From NCBI RefSeq assembly GCF_037975245.1, contig NC_092577.1:5182001-5246000 (forward strand): a stretch of DNA of 64,000 nucleotides. The letters run 5' to 3'. The notes under the pieces are model-generated. The model worked only from the letters and a program-made list of their open reading frames with translations, made no database searches and was not told the DNA's origin. Position 1 is the first letter of the stretch. Every line of letters begins with the position of its first letter. Origin of the DNA: Apostichopus japonicus (taxonomy: Eukaryota; Echinodermata; Holothuroidea; Aspidochirotida; Stichopodidae). This document shows, piece after piece, positions 33,335 through 44,295 of this stretch. The position numbers and the translations under genes were made by a program.

Positions 33335-36300
33335 GGCGTCTTAGACGTTTGTGAGGTTGTGTGCTACGGTGATTAAGAGATTTCTGTTACATAAAAAGTT
33401 GTGGCTGTTGGACATGCAGAGCCTTCTGTTGTGTTCTGTTGTGTTTACTTTTCAGCAGGCAAACCCTACCGTAGTAAAATTGAGCTTTGTGTGGAACGCG
33501 AATCCAAGCATAATAAATCTGTAGATAATTGAATAAGTTGCATTTTACTTCGAAGCACCCCTGTACTAAAAATAGTGATCAAGGAATACCGCGAAATGTA
33601 AAGATTTGGCGTCCTTTTTTTACGGTCTAGGCCTATTCCAAATTTCCAGTCGTAAAGTCTTGCTGAAAGGATTGCATTGGCAAAAACATCGATCATTATT
33701 CAAGACTACTTTGACGGTAGTAGCGTATGCTTTTAAAATGTAACCAAATAAGCTGTATATCAAAGCTAGGCCTAGTCCCACTACTACTGTACTAGGCCTA
33801 CTAGTACTAGCCTAGGCCTACTACTAGCTCAGACTGCACACCACTATTGGTACTCATTCCACGAACGGAAATTAAGCATCGCTAAGGAAATTAATTAGCC
33901 TAGCCTGTTGTAGTCCTACTAGGCTAGCCTACGGCAAGTTGAACTCTGTTATTATTATACAGTAATTTAGATCCAGGCCTGTGAACAGTTGATACACATG
34001 TTATTCCTAAGGCAACATACAGTAGTACTACTCTAGTAATTAGCCGAGGCTAGTGTAAATATCCCAGTCTGACATATAATTTAAGGGTAGTGACCCGCTC
34101 ATTCTGTACAGTACTTCACTATACAGTACTAATACTATCATTGAGACCCTTGAAAATGGAAAAATCATGAAACAGGAATCATCAATCGGCCGAAGGAAAT
34201 ATTATTTAGCTGTAGAGTACTCTTTAGTTAAGGTATTTTAACTACTATTTTCTGGGAATGCCATTTCAACCTGTCATTGCATATAATAATGCACTATGCC
34301 TAGGAATGTGTTCATACAATTTCTGTGACATTACACGGTCAACAGTATGTAAATGTTAAACACCAACATTTAAGGTAGACTGTATAGACCCCAAATTATG
34401 GCATGCTATAATTGCTAGAAGTTTTTAAAAATTACTTTCCTGGAGGTCTTTACTCTCCTAATTGTTCTCAGACATACAGTAGCATGGTGGGCTCATAATT
34501 GATGCACTTAAGGATTTGATCAACGATATCTATCAAGGAAAAATCCAAATCACTCGACTGTATGTGTTTTTCATATGTGTAGTTCCTCAGAAATGTTATG
34601 ATCTCAAAATATTTAAGGTTCTGTGCTTATGCACCACACAATTGAGCAGAATTTGACCACAAAATGTCTGCCGTGTCAAGTTCTTTCATACCCCTAAATT
34701 GACACATTCGTTGTAGAACTAACTGTAGTGTAGGCCTTAGTATACATCCATTGACTTTAGATGCTGTTTGCTATGCTCTGAGCCTCTAAGCTCAGACTGG
34801 TCAGGTTCCAGAGAGCAGTGTTATCATATTGAGGTAATGTTGGTTATTTTTAGGAAGTAAGATTTCCAAATGACCAAAAAATGTGCAAAACTGGTGGGAG
34901 GGTGTTAATAGCTTAAAAAATACCACAATTTGGTCAGCAAATAGCTGAAATGGATTCAAACTCATGAAATATGTCATTCTGCTTGACTGCAAAAAGTTTA
35001 GGTGGCCTGCTGTATCGTTGCTAGTAATAATTGAAGGTGCGTCAATTACGGGGGTGCGTCAATTATGAAGCCTTTACTATACTTTATGAACACACAAAAT
35101 GACTGCATTTCCCAGTGAGGTAAATTTCCTCCAGGGTGGTACTCAAACAGTAAAAAAGTTTTGACTAAAGTGATCATATTTTGAAAATTTGTCATAATTA
35201 GGGTCAATATGCATACCTCTACCTCTAAGCATACCATACACTCAAAGATAAAGGACATATAAAGCATATTTGCTTTCCAAGAAAAACAGTAGGCTTATTA
35301 AGGACTATTAAAGCCCTATACGATTATGTTTTTTTTATATCCAAATTAAAACTACCCAGGGGAAATAGATAGTTTGGTGATAAGTTGTAGTGAATGGTCA
35401 CCAGTTGGTCTGTACTGGAAGGTCAGTGAGGAACACAGCATGGGCAGATCCCCAATTTAGCTTTAAATTTATTTTTCATGTGTCTCCACAGCAGCGGTTA
35501 CACAAATTCACTCTCTTCATACCATGATGGAAGTTGATAGCTCAGCCACATTGGAGTTCAAAAAACACTAACATCTTTCAGACTTTTTTTTTAGACTAGT
35601 TTACTATTATCGGTATCTTGGGAAATTGATCATTGGAAGTTATAGTTGAAGTATATTAAAGCAATGTTTAATATGAAGATGAGTGATAGGTTCTAGGCAA
35701 TTCCTTGGCTTAAATGATAACTTGGAAAATCCTTTCATTAGGTTTCACTGCACATTCTGAAATCAAACATTTATAAAGTTGTATGGTTGTTTTACTCTAA
35801 TCAAATGTCTGGAACTGTGGTCGGCATCATTTTTTATGTTTTGTGTAAATATAACTTCCCACTTCACTGAGTATTTTGACTGAGTATGTGCAATCAAAAC
35901 CGTATACAGTAGCAAGGATCCTGGAATTTGTAGCCTACCATTATGTTGACAAGTGTAGTCTCACATTCTGTTAATTAATATACCTATAAGTTCCTAGCTT
36001 TATTATATGTAATAAGAAGAAATGCAATTTGTGGATCAGATGGGTGTCTTTTGTGACAGCTTTGCTTCAGACTATTGTTACTGTAGGTTGTAAGTTGTAT
36101 TGTTAGTGTGTTACTTTTAAGTAATCTTGTTTTCTGAGTATATGTACTGTACAGTTGTTCCTCAGTCTCTGTTATACTCTTGTAGAGAGAACAAGTTGTG
36201 TGCAGCAACAGACTGTAAATTAATGTGTAAAAATGGGCCTGACGTGTCGATCCTAGCCGGATCTTCTACAGAGGCTGAATGACAAGTAACAGAAACTACA

Positions 36301-36750
36301 AGGGACAAATACAACCACAGGAGACAGACAGGTTTTATATATGTATGTATGCGTGTATATATGTATGTATGTATTTGAGATCCTCCTGCAAGCAGGAACA
36401 TCCAAAGAAGCCTCATTGGCTTATCAAAGCCGCAAGCTGACCGAAGTCAGTCTCTTAGATTCATATTTAACGTCCATGATTATGAATTGTCAACAACTCT
36501 GTAACTGGACGGCATACATTAATCTTGGAGTGACCCGAACTCGGGACCTTATGATTGTAAGGCACCGGCGTTAACCACTGAGCTAACACTCCACTATCTC
36601 TAACACATTACTATACCTTTACTGGAAATCACTCATGAATGTAACTCAAATCTTACTGTAACTGACGTAGTCAAAACAAGCTGATGTGGTTGGTAAGGAT
36701 GGACTGCCAACATTTCACAATTTAATACTTTCATAAATTTTTGATTTCAG
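33335..36750. other. Intergenic spacer between divergent DNAJC27 and NSMCE2
   Basis: The first kilobase upstream of DNAJC27 contains repeated AGGCCTA and CTAGGCCTACTAG words. Short direct repeats of GTGCGTCAATTA occur near 35037-35062. A family A SINE lies at 36335-36592. Both genes' promoters must lie here, but no TATA box or defined element could be assigned with confidence. Confidence 0.5.
36335..36592 (-). mobile_element. tRNA-derived SINE, family A, copy 2
   Basis: The reverse complement reads TTAGCTCAGTGGTTAACGC, then GAGTTCGGGTCACTCC, the same body as at 30402-30645, and a longer ATACATACATACATATATAC tail. It lies about 160 bp upstream of the first coding exon of NSMCE2. Confidence 0.82.
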
Positions 36751-36753
36751 AGA

Positions 36754-39700
36754 ATGGCTAACTCCGGGAGAGCTCATTTTGAGGTAGTCAATAGTGCAGT
36801 CAGAGGGCTGGCAAAAGTTCAGACATACATCGAGCAAGGCATGAGTGATGTCATAGAGGTATCCTTGGATCTGGCCGAAAATGGTGGAGGTAAGACATGA
36901 AATGTCGATTTTATTCAAAGCAAAAGTTGACTATTTTTTTTCTATGTTCATGGGTTAAAGCTTAACTGTCTGCTCATCTTTATGGTGGAGGTAAAACATG
37001 AAATGTCGGTTTTATTCAAAGCAAAAATGTTTTTTTTCGTTGTTCCTTTTTGGTTTCGATGAAAATCATAACTGAAGCATTCATGATGGGGTGTGTGTGT
37101 ATCATGTGTGTGTGAGTGCGTTTGTGTTGCCCAGCTTGTAAACAGGATATCTCAAGAAGGGAAGGTCAAACCAATTTCATATTTAGTGTGTGGAAGTACC
37201 ACATTAAGTACAAGAAGCATATTGTTTTTGGTGGAGGTCAGAGATCATTTGAGGTCATCAGAGGTCAAATAGTGAAACCCTTGTAAACATGTACACCACC
37301 ACTATACATTACGTCAGATTGATGAAGAAAACTGCTCATGTTACATCATCAAAACCAAAATGCATTTTTGCATTCTGGTTTTGTTTATTGGTCCAAGTTT
37401 AACTGTCTGTTCATCTTTCTCTTTTAGTTGCATCCTAAAGCTGTTTTAGTTTCAAAAGGTTTGGATGAAAATGTAGGGCCCTCTAACTTTTATAATTATA
37501 AATACCACGAACCCGGTGGTATGTAACAGTTTGCAGGGTATTCAATATTTCCCCTTATCTTTCATGTCATAGAGAATGAGGGCAGTCTTCATAACTTGGA
37601 AGAAATGATGAAGGAGTATATCGCACTCGATGCTGATCTCCAGAAGTTCAATAAAGCTGTCGGTGTGGTAACACAGCAGGTACAGTTACACTGTAGTTCA
37701 ATTGAGTCTTTTTACATTTAACGTTTGATTCTATTTTGGTGAAATTAAGTTGACAAAGTTGATTTGAAATTAGTCCAGTTCGCCAAGAAATTGAACCTGG
37801 TTCAAGTTTTCTTTGCACAGGAGGTTGATGTTTTGCTCATATTAAAGGGAGTGAGGGGGTGGGTTGGGGAGGTGGAACGTAGTTAACTAATCTTGGTTTA
37901 AATGTTAGTTTCCGTTCATAGCTGAATTGGTTTTTATTAGTTTTGGTTAAATTGATATCAATCAACACCAGATTTCGAGGAATGAAGTTTTGACAGAATG
38001 CTGCGGAAAAAAATATTGTTGACACAGAAATTAAGCTTAGGCTGGTCTCAAAGGCCCTGCATTTGTGAAGGCTCTATCATATGGCCATGGTGCTTAACAT
38101 TTGGATGAAATGAGCCTTGAAAGCAAACATTTCTTTTGTAATCCAGTTGGCTGGGTTGGAGACAAAAGCTCATTCCAGTTTTGGCAGGATATTGTCACAT
38201 TCAGTGATTATATACACCCAAATGAATTACAGATTCAAACTATTATATGGAAGAAATTTATAAGATGATTGTTTGTTTCTTTTGTTTATTTCTGAAAAAT
38301 ATTTTGTCCTTTTCTTTCCTGACATCTTTTTTAGTTTTTTTTGCTTTATTGTGTCTAATTTTTAAATCCCAAATTTTATCGTGTTAATTGAAAAGATTAA
38401 CATGATCAGGAAGGACATGACTAACTTTTCTTCTGTCCCCCTTCCTTTTCCCCTTGTTCCTCCCATCACTCCTCTTCTCATAGCTCTCTTCCACCATTTT
38501 TTCTCCACACCTTTCTGTCTTTGTCCTTCTCCAGTTTATTCCCTACCCCTTTCCCTTAATCCTCTCTTTGTCCCTCCACTGTTAATCTCGGACTACCTCT
38601 CCTCTTCCCCTGTTGGTTTCTTCCTTTCTTCTCTCCATCCCTTGTCTACTAATCCCCTTACATCTATCTCTTTTGTGTTTACCCTGCTCATTAACCTGTC
38701 TGTATTCTGTTCAAGTTTTTGTCCCTTCTGTTACTGTTACTTTTCATTTAGCCTTTGAAGAAGATCCTGCTATAGGATCGAACTGTCAGGCCAACTTACT
38801 TTTACACATTCTATTACACAGGCTCTCTAGTGGATAAGCAGTTTGCTAACAGTTTTATTTTATTTTAATTGAAAAGATGCGGCAGATCGATCCTAAAGCA
38901 GAGTTCAACGTCCAGTCGAAACTGAGAAACCAGCTGGAGGAGACCGAAGAACCACTTCAAGACCCTGAAAATCATGATAAAATGATTGAACTCAAGGAAA
39001 AGCTCTGGCAACTCCAACATCCAGGTAATAAAACAAGCAAATGTGATGGTGTAATGGAACATCCAAATTGTGTCAAAATTTTTGGGAGAAAAATAATAAT
39101 GTTTTGACTAGAATAAGGAAACTTGTCAAGGCCCCGGAAAATGTTCAAAAAGTTTGCCTTTACTATCAGGAAATGAATGGTGTTTGATTTTACGATCTGA
39201 AAACTTGCATTTTTCTTCGGATCTTATTAATGAATTGTCGTTGTTCGAAGGTCAGTTCAATAACCTGCTTTTAAGTTCATTGTAATTTATCTGTGATTTT
39301 GGGTGACCAATGTTGACATCAAGCTAAAAACTGCACTAATGCAAGTTGGTTCTTAACTGGTTCGTAGATACAATCTCATAGAAAACACCTGTAGATAGCT
39401 AGTGTTGTGGTGTTTTGCGATATTGAAGTAATATATCTATGCATATGATGATTTGCTCCTGATGATGTTTGCCAAAATCGTCCCAAACGATATCTATAGT
39501 TGTTTAAGCTGATGATCAAGAAATCAAGATATTTTACAAATGAAAGCAAAGCAAATTTTTCAAGGAATGACACTATGAAGTACAGATTTTTGCTGGCAAC
39601 AAAATGGGAATTAGCGAATTAAATTTTGCTGGTAAGAAAGCTTAAACTCTTAGTTGGTGTCGTAATGAAACTGATATTTGACCGATTTGTTCGTACAATG

Positions 39701-40897
39701 CACACAGCTCATTGTGACCTCACTTTGCTGAGTTGAAAGTGGACTTGTCATATGATATCAGGATATCGTATGTGTCATACGATACATGTCATAGATGTGT
39801 CATACGATATATCAGGATATCGTATGTGGGGTTAACAAAACTTCCAAAAGATCAATATAGGATATGTCATATTGCAACAACCCTACTTATAACTACAGTA
39901 ACAGGAAACAAATTAAATAATTATCTGATGGTGGCCTTTGAAGCTCCCTTCCGATACTCCTTTCATACTTACCGTAGATGTTATGACCCAATTGAGAAAG
40001 ATAACCATATCTCACCCTTGGTGAGTCTTGTATGCATAAACACCTTGTTGTTAGTCAGCAAGCAATGGTTCTATTCGATCTATTTCCGTATCCCTAGTAG
40101 CCATACAGGAATTGGCATCTGCAGATCAATGTCTGAGATTTATATCGAGTGGATGAATTTTTTGTATCCAATGTAACCATGCAGGGATGTGCTCACACTG
40201 GGCGGCACCGGGCGGCTGCGCCCATCAGTTCTGAATGCTGCCCAGCACAAACAGCATTTTAAACATTTCTGCCCTGTACTTTTTTTATGATAATTTAACA
40301 AATTTTACCATAACCAAAATCTGGAAGAATACATGGCACAGAATAAGAAAATAGCACCACCTAAGCATACTTCATATGCAAAATATGTCCAGTGGGGAGG
40401 GCTGTACCCCACCCATGAGATCCCTCTCCCAGGGTGTGGATCACACTACCGCACAATCTGCCCGGCACTCAAATATTCCTGAGCACATCCCTGACCATGA
40501 TATAGCTAACACGTCGGCAAAAAGGCTGTAACCTGAAGTACCCGTTTGTAAGGTTCATGGTATGGTAGTTTTTGTGTGATGGTAGTTTCAACAGGAATTA
40601 AAAACCACATTTTCTTAGAGTTATGAACTGGAGGTTACCGTGTGGTGTTTTGTTTGTTTCTCTCAGGTGAAGGGATGCCAACACAAGAGACTGTGGCTGG
40701 TAGCCAATCATCGCAAGATGAGGATGAACCCACCATGACTCAGGTGGAAGTCTGTACCAAGTGCCCGATCTCGCAAGGAGAAATGATTGACCCGGTCAAG
40801 AATAAAACTTGTGGACACAGCTATGAGAGGAAGGCAGTGGCAGAACTCATGAAGCAACGAAGAGGAATGAAGTGGGTCATTCTTTTGAAATATTATA

Positions 40898-40933
<36 letters not shown>

Positions 40934-42957
40934 TTGAAAACGTAATGAGTTGGAAAATCCAGAACAGTGAAAAACATTCCAGCCTCCACCGGGATTTGAA
41001 CCCGGGCCTCCTGCTTTATATGCGGACACCCTAACCACTAGGCTTTGATTGTATTTCCAGAGGAAGGTCGTAATTCCACTGTAGGCGTTAGTCACCTGTA
41101 TCGAATAATACTAGTTCTGTTTTAATATATATATAGATATATATCTATATACTACAGAATATTGTTGATGCATATCAATATATCTTCAGTTTGAATATTA
41201 ATGAAAAATTGAGTAACATTATCAAAGTTTGTAAACTAAGTTGTGTATTGTATACACAGATGTATTGATTAAATATTAAAAATTGGTTGCCTTCTGTGGT
41301 AGCTTATAAAAAGGACAGATTTATTGATTTGAATTAGTAAGCTTGTTTGATCCCTCACTACCTTTTGTTGATTGGTACTTTACTGATGCTGTTAGCAGAG
41401 TTTATGGTCGTGTGTTCTTCCTAAGCCCATGGCACACTGCCCGAATGCAAGTGAATCAACTTTATGACTCTACAGTCATTGTGAGGACAATGTGGATATT
41501 TGGGCAAAGTGGTTGTGTAACAACTGATGGAAGACATCACCAATTTTAAGTTGTGTCAGCTACAATTGGGAAAAAAAACATGTAGGGTTTTCCTGACAGT
41601 TTACAATGTGGATGGGTTCACGACAAACACTGCACAGATTTGACAAATGCAGCCAATCACAGGGAAGTAACTGGCCCAGACAAGCACATGTCTTTAACAG
41701 GAAACAGTTGTTGTGTTTTTTGATCATCAGTTGTTCCATGTGCAGGGCTTAGTTGTAAGACCATGGGTCTGCACAGCTTTCTTTAAGTGGGTCATGGCGA
41801 CTGGGTTGAGTCAGGTGGCGGTCAGCCTGGGCTGTGTACAGTCAGCTTTTAACATATATGTCATCGATTGCCCCGCATTGATTTATGATTTTGGTGTTGA
41901 ACCCTCCCACACTGCTTGAATGTTACATGTTTCAGATTCCTGACTGAAGTCATGCTCCAATGAATTGATTCTTCCCCTACATTGAATCTGGTTAAGTAGT
42001 ATGTATCTAAATAACTTGTTGAATGCTGAAAAATATATTTGGATTATGAAGTTGATAGTTGTTTGTTTGTGACATTTCCCTCCAACACATGTGTTTATAT
42101 ACTTTTCATGCAGATGATGGGTTGGGGGTCAAGTGGCTAAGGCAATGGACTTGTGATCTATGGATTGCAGATTATAGTTCTTACCAGGTCATTACATTTG
42201 TGTCCTTGGGCACGGTCATTACATTTGTGTCCAATAGACTTGCGATCTATGGATTGCAGATTATAGTTCTTACCAGGTCATTACATTTGTATCCTTGGGC
42301 AGGGCACGTTATCTGCTTAACTCTCTTCACCCAGGTGTATAAATGGGGATCTGTGAGGTTACTTGTAAATATTCTTGTGTGCTTTGGTTTGTGACTGCAC
42401 CCTATGGATAGTTCCCCCCATCCCCAGGGGACATGTTGATGTGGTGATCTGTAGTACCCCAGGAGAGATTATTTGAACTGTGCACACTTTGGTGTGTGGG
42501 TCTGACAAGTTAACGATGACCAGACTTAAACATCTTGTGAGCCGGCCTTGTCTGTTGTAAGACTGCAAAAAGGTTGAATCTTGAACTTTAACTGGTATTT
42601 TCGTTGACTTAACACAAAATCAACATTCAGTATGTCTTCTAGCAGAAAAAAAAAGGTAAAGTGCCTTTTTCCCCTCATGGCAAATCTCAAACTTCACACG
42701 GCATCTAGCCAGTAAATATGTCTGAATTCCGAGGCCTACAGATCTTGATTATCATCCCAGGTTTGTGCTGATTGATAAATTATCTATATTGCCTGCTTGA
42801 TGTGATACTTGTTAAATTTTAATGTTTTTTTTACAGATGTCCAGTCACTGGATGCCACAATAAAAACCCACTCCTGCAGAGAGATCTGGTCGATAACAAA
42901 GAACTGAAAATGCTCATCGAGAGGAGAAACAGGCAAACTGGCAAGAGGGGAAACTGA
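36754..42957 (+). CDS. NSMCE2: E3 SUMO-protein ligase NSE2 (MMS21), SMC5/6 complex subunit
   Basis: Five coding exons: 36754-36889, 37573-37679, 38877-39024, 40667-40871 and 42837-42957. All have GT-AG borders and matching phase and give 238 aa (human about 247). The N-terminal half is helical and charged (VRGLAKVQTYIEQG, LEEMMKEYIALDADLQKF), as expected for the SMC5-binding arm. The C-terminus is an SP-RING: CTKCPISQGEMIDPVKN, then C179-x-H181, C200 and C205 as the zinc ligands, split by the last intron. The known role of the family is SUMO transfer within SMC5/6 in recombination repair. An acceptor at 36749-36750 lies just before ATG, so a non-coding 5' exon is likely. Exon three starts with an in-frame ATG but is internal by phase. 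Confidence 0.94.
37080..37300 (+). repeat. Dispersed repeat, copy 2 (NSMCE2 intron 1)
   Basis: Contains GCCCAGCTTGTAAACAGG, ATCTCAAGAAGGGAAG, ACCACATTAAGTACAAGAAG and GAGGTCAGAGATCATTTGAG in the same order as 1440-1900. GGTCA half-sites recur at the 3' end. Confidence 0.6.
38425..38725 (+). repeat. Polypyrimidine tract
   Basis: About 300 bp very rich in C and T on this strand, 150-450 bp upstream of NSMCE2 exon 3. The reading frame across it is compositional, with no family resemblance. Confidence 0.7.
38752..38853 (+). mobile_element. Fragment of a hairpin-motif element, copy 1
   Basis: Contains TTTGAAGAAGATCCTGCTAT, then AGGATCGAACTGTCAGGCC: a GATCC/GGATC stem framed by GAAGAA and GAA. 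ACTTACTTTTACACA follows, then CTCTCTAGTGGATAAGCAGT. All parts recur at 59656-59772, the last one inverted. It ends 23 bp before NSMCE2 exon 3. Confidence 0.6.
40182..40493. mobile_element. Small DNA transposon (MITE) with 14-bp inverted ends
   Basis: The left end CAGGGATGTGCTCA and right end TGAGCACATCCCTG are exact inverted repeats. ACCATG abuts both ends (40176-40181 and 40494-40499), a 6-bp direct repeat consistent with a target duplication. End sequence is hAT-like. 312 bp, no transposase; NSMCE2 intron 3. Confidence 0.75.
40895..41047 (-). mobile_element. tRNA-derived SINE, family C, with (TA)n tail
   Basis: On the minus strand the head reads GCCTAGTGGTTAGGGTGTCC (A box) and GGGTTCAAATCCCGG (B box). 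A short body (CACTGTTCTGGATTTTCC) follows and the element ends in an AT microsatellite at about 40895-40932. The anticodon stem is not well formed, so this is a SINE rather than a tRNA gene. The tail is about 25 bp from the NSMCE2 exon 4 donor. Confidence 0.7.
42117..42390 (+). mobile_element. tRNA-derived SINE, family B, copy 2, internally duplicated
   Basis: Shares CAGGTCATTACATTTGTGTC, CCTTGGGCA and TTCACCCAGGTGTATAAATG with the SINE at 29918-30228. A segment of about 95 bp (GATCTATGGATTGCAGATTA, CAGGTCATTACATTTG) is present twice. NSMCE2 intron 4. Confidence 0.7.
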
Positions 42958-44060
42958 GTGTGTCGATGCCTTTCAGAAGCACAATATTCTATTTCTCACC
43001 AGATCCTCTTAACTGCCACATTTCTTGAATAGGAAGCAATGAAACAAACCTTTCGACACTGGCAGTATATCGCACAGATCCTTTCAAGTTCGAGTAATGT
43101 TCTTCGGTTGGTTGGCTTCCTGCTTTGCGAAGGAACATTTATGCGAGCGATATTCATCAAGGGAAAGTGTCCGACATGTGATGAGAGACATTTACTCACT
43201 GCTGATGGCATCTGATGGCATCAGATGGCATCTGATTAAACATGATGGCAGTGTGTTGGAAAATATCAGATGAGGTTAACCCACACAATGTGTGGCTTTT
43301 CAGGTGCTGTCATGTAATGACATGTCATGTACATGTCATGTCTTACATGACATGTATATGTCATGTAATGACAGCACACCAAGTAGATATTGTTTTGTCT
43401 TTGCGTTTTCTGATGCAGTTATGTCTCATATTTTATACTTTTTTAAGTATTTCCTGTATCATATTTTGATCACCAGTTCAGATATATAGTTTCTTGATCA
43501 TATCACAGTAAGCAAGGTGCGATGTTATTACATGTCTAAATTTGCATGGTTTTACAAAAGATTAAACATAAAGTTGTTGCACAACACAGTTGTAAGTCGC
43601 ATTCTGTGCAAAAGATGCAACATTTGGTGCAAAGGGGCAACATTTCTCCACCAAACAATTATGGGAAGAAATTGTGTTCATTGGATGAGAGAACATTTTT
43701 CCACATTGGATAGGAACTTATTGTTTCCACTCCTTAATGGAAGAAAATGTTTCACTAAAACAAATGATAAAGACTAGGAGCTTTGTAAAGGAAATTGTTT
43801 TCACTAAGATTGCTAACTTGTATTTAATGTATATTTTATCATATATTGAAAGTATGTTTCATTCATGTTTTCTTACTACTAACTTTTGTTACAATTATTT
43901 GGAGAAAAAAAATTCCCGAAATAATATGGAATCATATTGTTTGAGGTTCAATGTCTTATATTTGTTAGAGTTGTTACAGTATGCCTTGCTTGGATCATCG
44001 CAGACCTTAGCTCTATATCATCAGTGTCAGAATAATAAAGCTTTCTGGTCACTTTGCCCA
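42958..44060 (+). other. Probable 3' untranslated region of NSMCE2
   Basis: A/T-rich DNA after the TGA at 42957 with no other gene signal. AATAAA occurs at 44034-44039 and could end the transcript about 1.1 kb past the stop. A large imperfect palindrome lies at 43301-43381. Confidence 0.4.
43301..43381. repeat. Imperfect palindrome, about 80 bp
   Basis: The left arm (GTGCTGTCATGTAATGACAT, CATGTACATGTCATGT) and the right arm (ACATGACATGTATATGTCAT, GTAATGACAGCAC) are nearly complementary around a CTT centre. Transcribed, it would form a long hairpin in the likely NSMCE2 3' untranslated region. Confidence 0.75.
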
Positions 44061-44195
44061 ACAACCATTTCGCCCAACTGCCATTTCGTCCATGCTAGTA
44101 TGCTTCGTCCAACTAGTATCCTCATTTCGCCCAACCAGCCTGGTCATTTCGCATGGTCATTTCGCCCAACCAGCATGGTCATTTCGACCAACCAT
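44050..44195. repeat. CATTTCGCCCAAC repeat cluster, left
   Basis: The phrase CATTTCGCCCAACCAGCATG and variants recur about seven times. The last unit, at about 44159-44190, is matched in reverse complement at 47350-47386. Confidence 0.75.
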
Positions 44196-44198
44196 TTT

Positions 44199-44240
44199 TG
44201 GTTCCTTGCTTTAGCAAAAGGAACCTATGTAGTCAGGTTG

Positions 44241-44295
<55 letters not shown>

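Noticed and set aside
38381-38758. 125-codon frame upstream of NSMCE2 exon 3
   Set aside because: Encoded by a polypyrimidine tract; composition only, no conservation or splice fit.
39733-40176. 147-codon frame in NSMCE2 intron 3
   Set aside because: No recognisable domain, includes hairpin repeat DNA, and conflicts with the well-phased exons 3 and 4.
40975-41047. Possible tRNA gene on the minus strand
   Set aside because: Good B box and T-arm, but the anticodon stem is not paired and a (TA)n-tailed body follows, so it is a SINE head.
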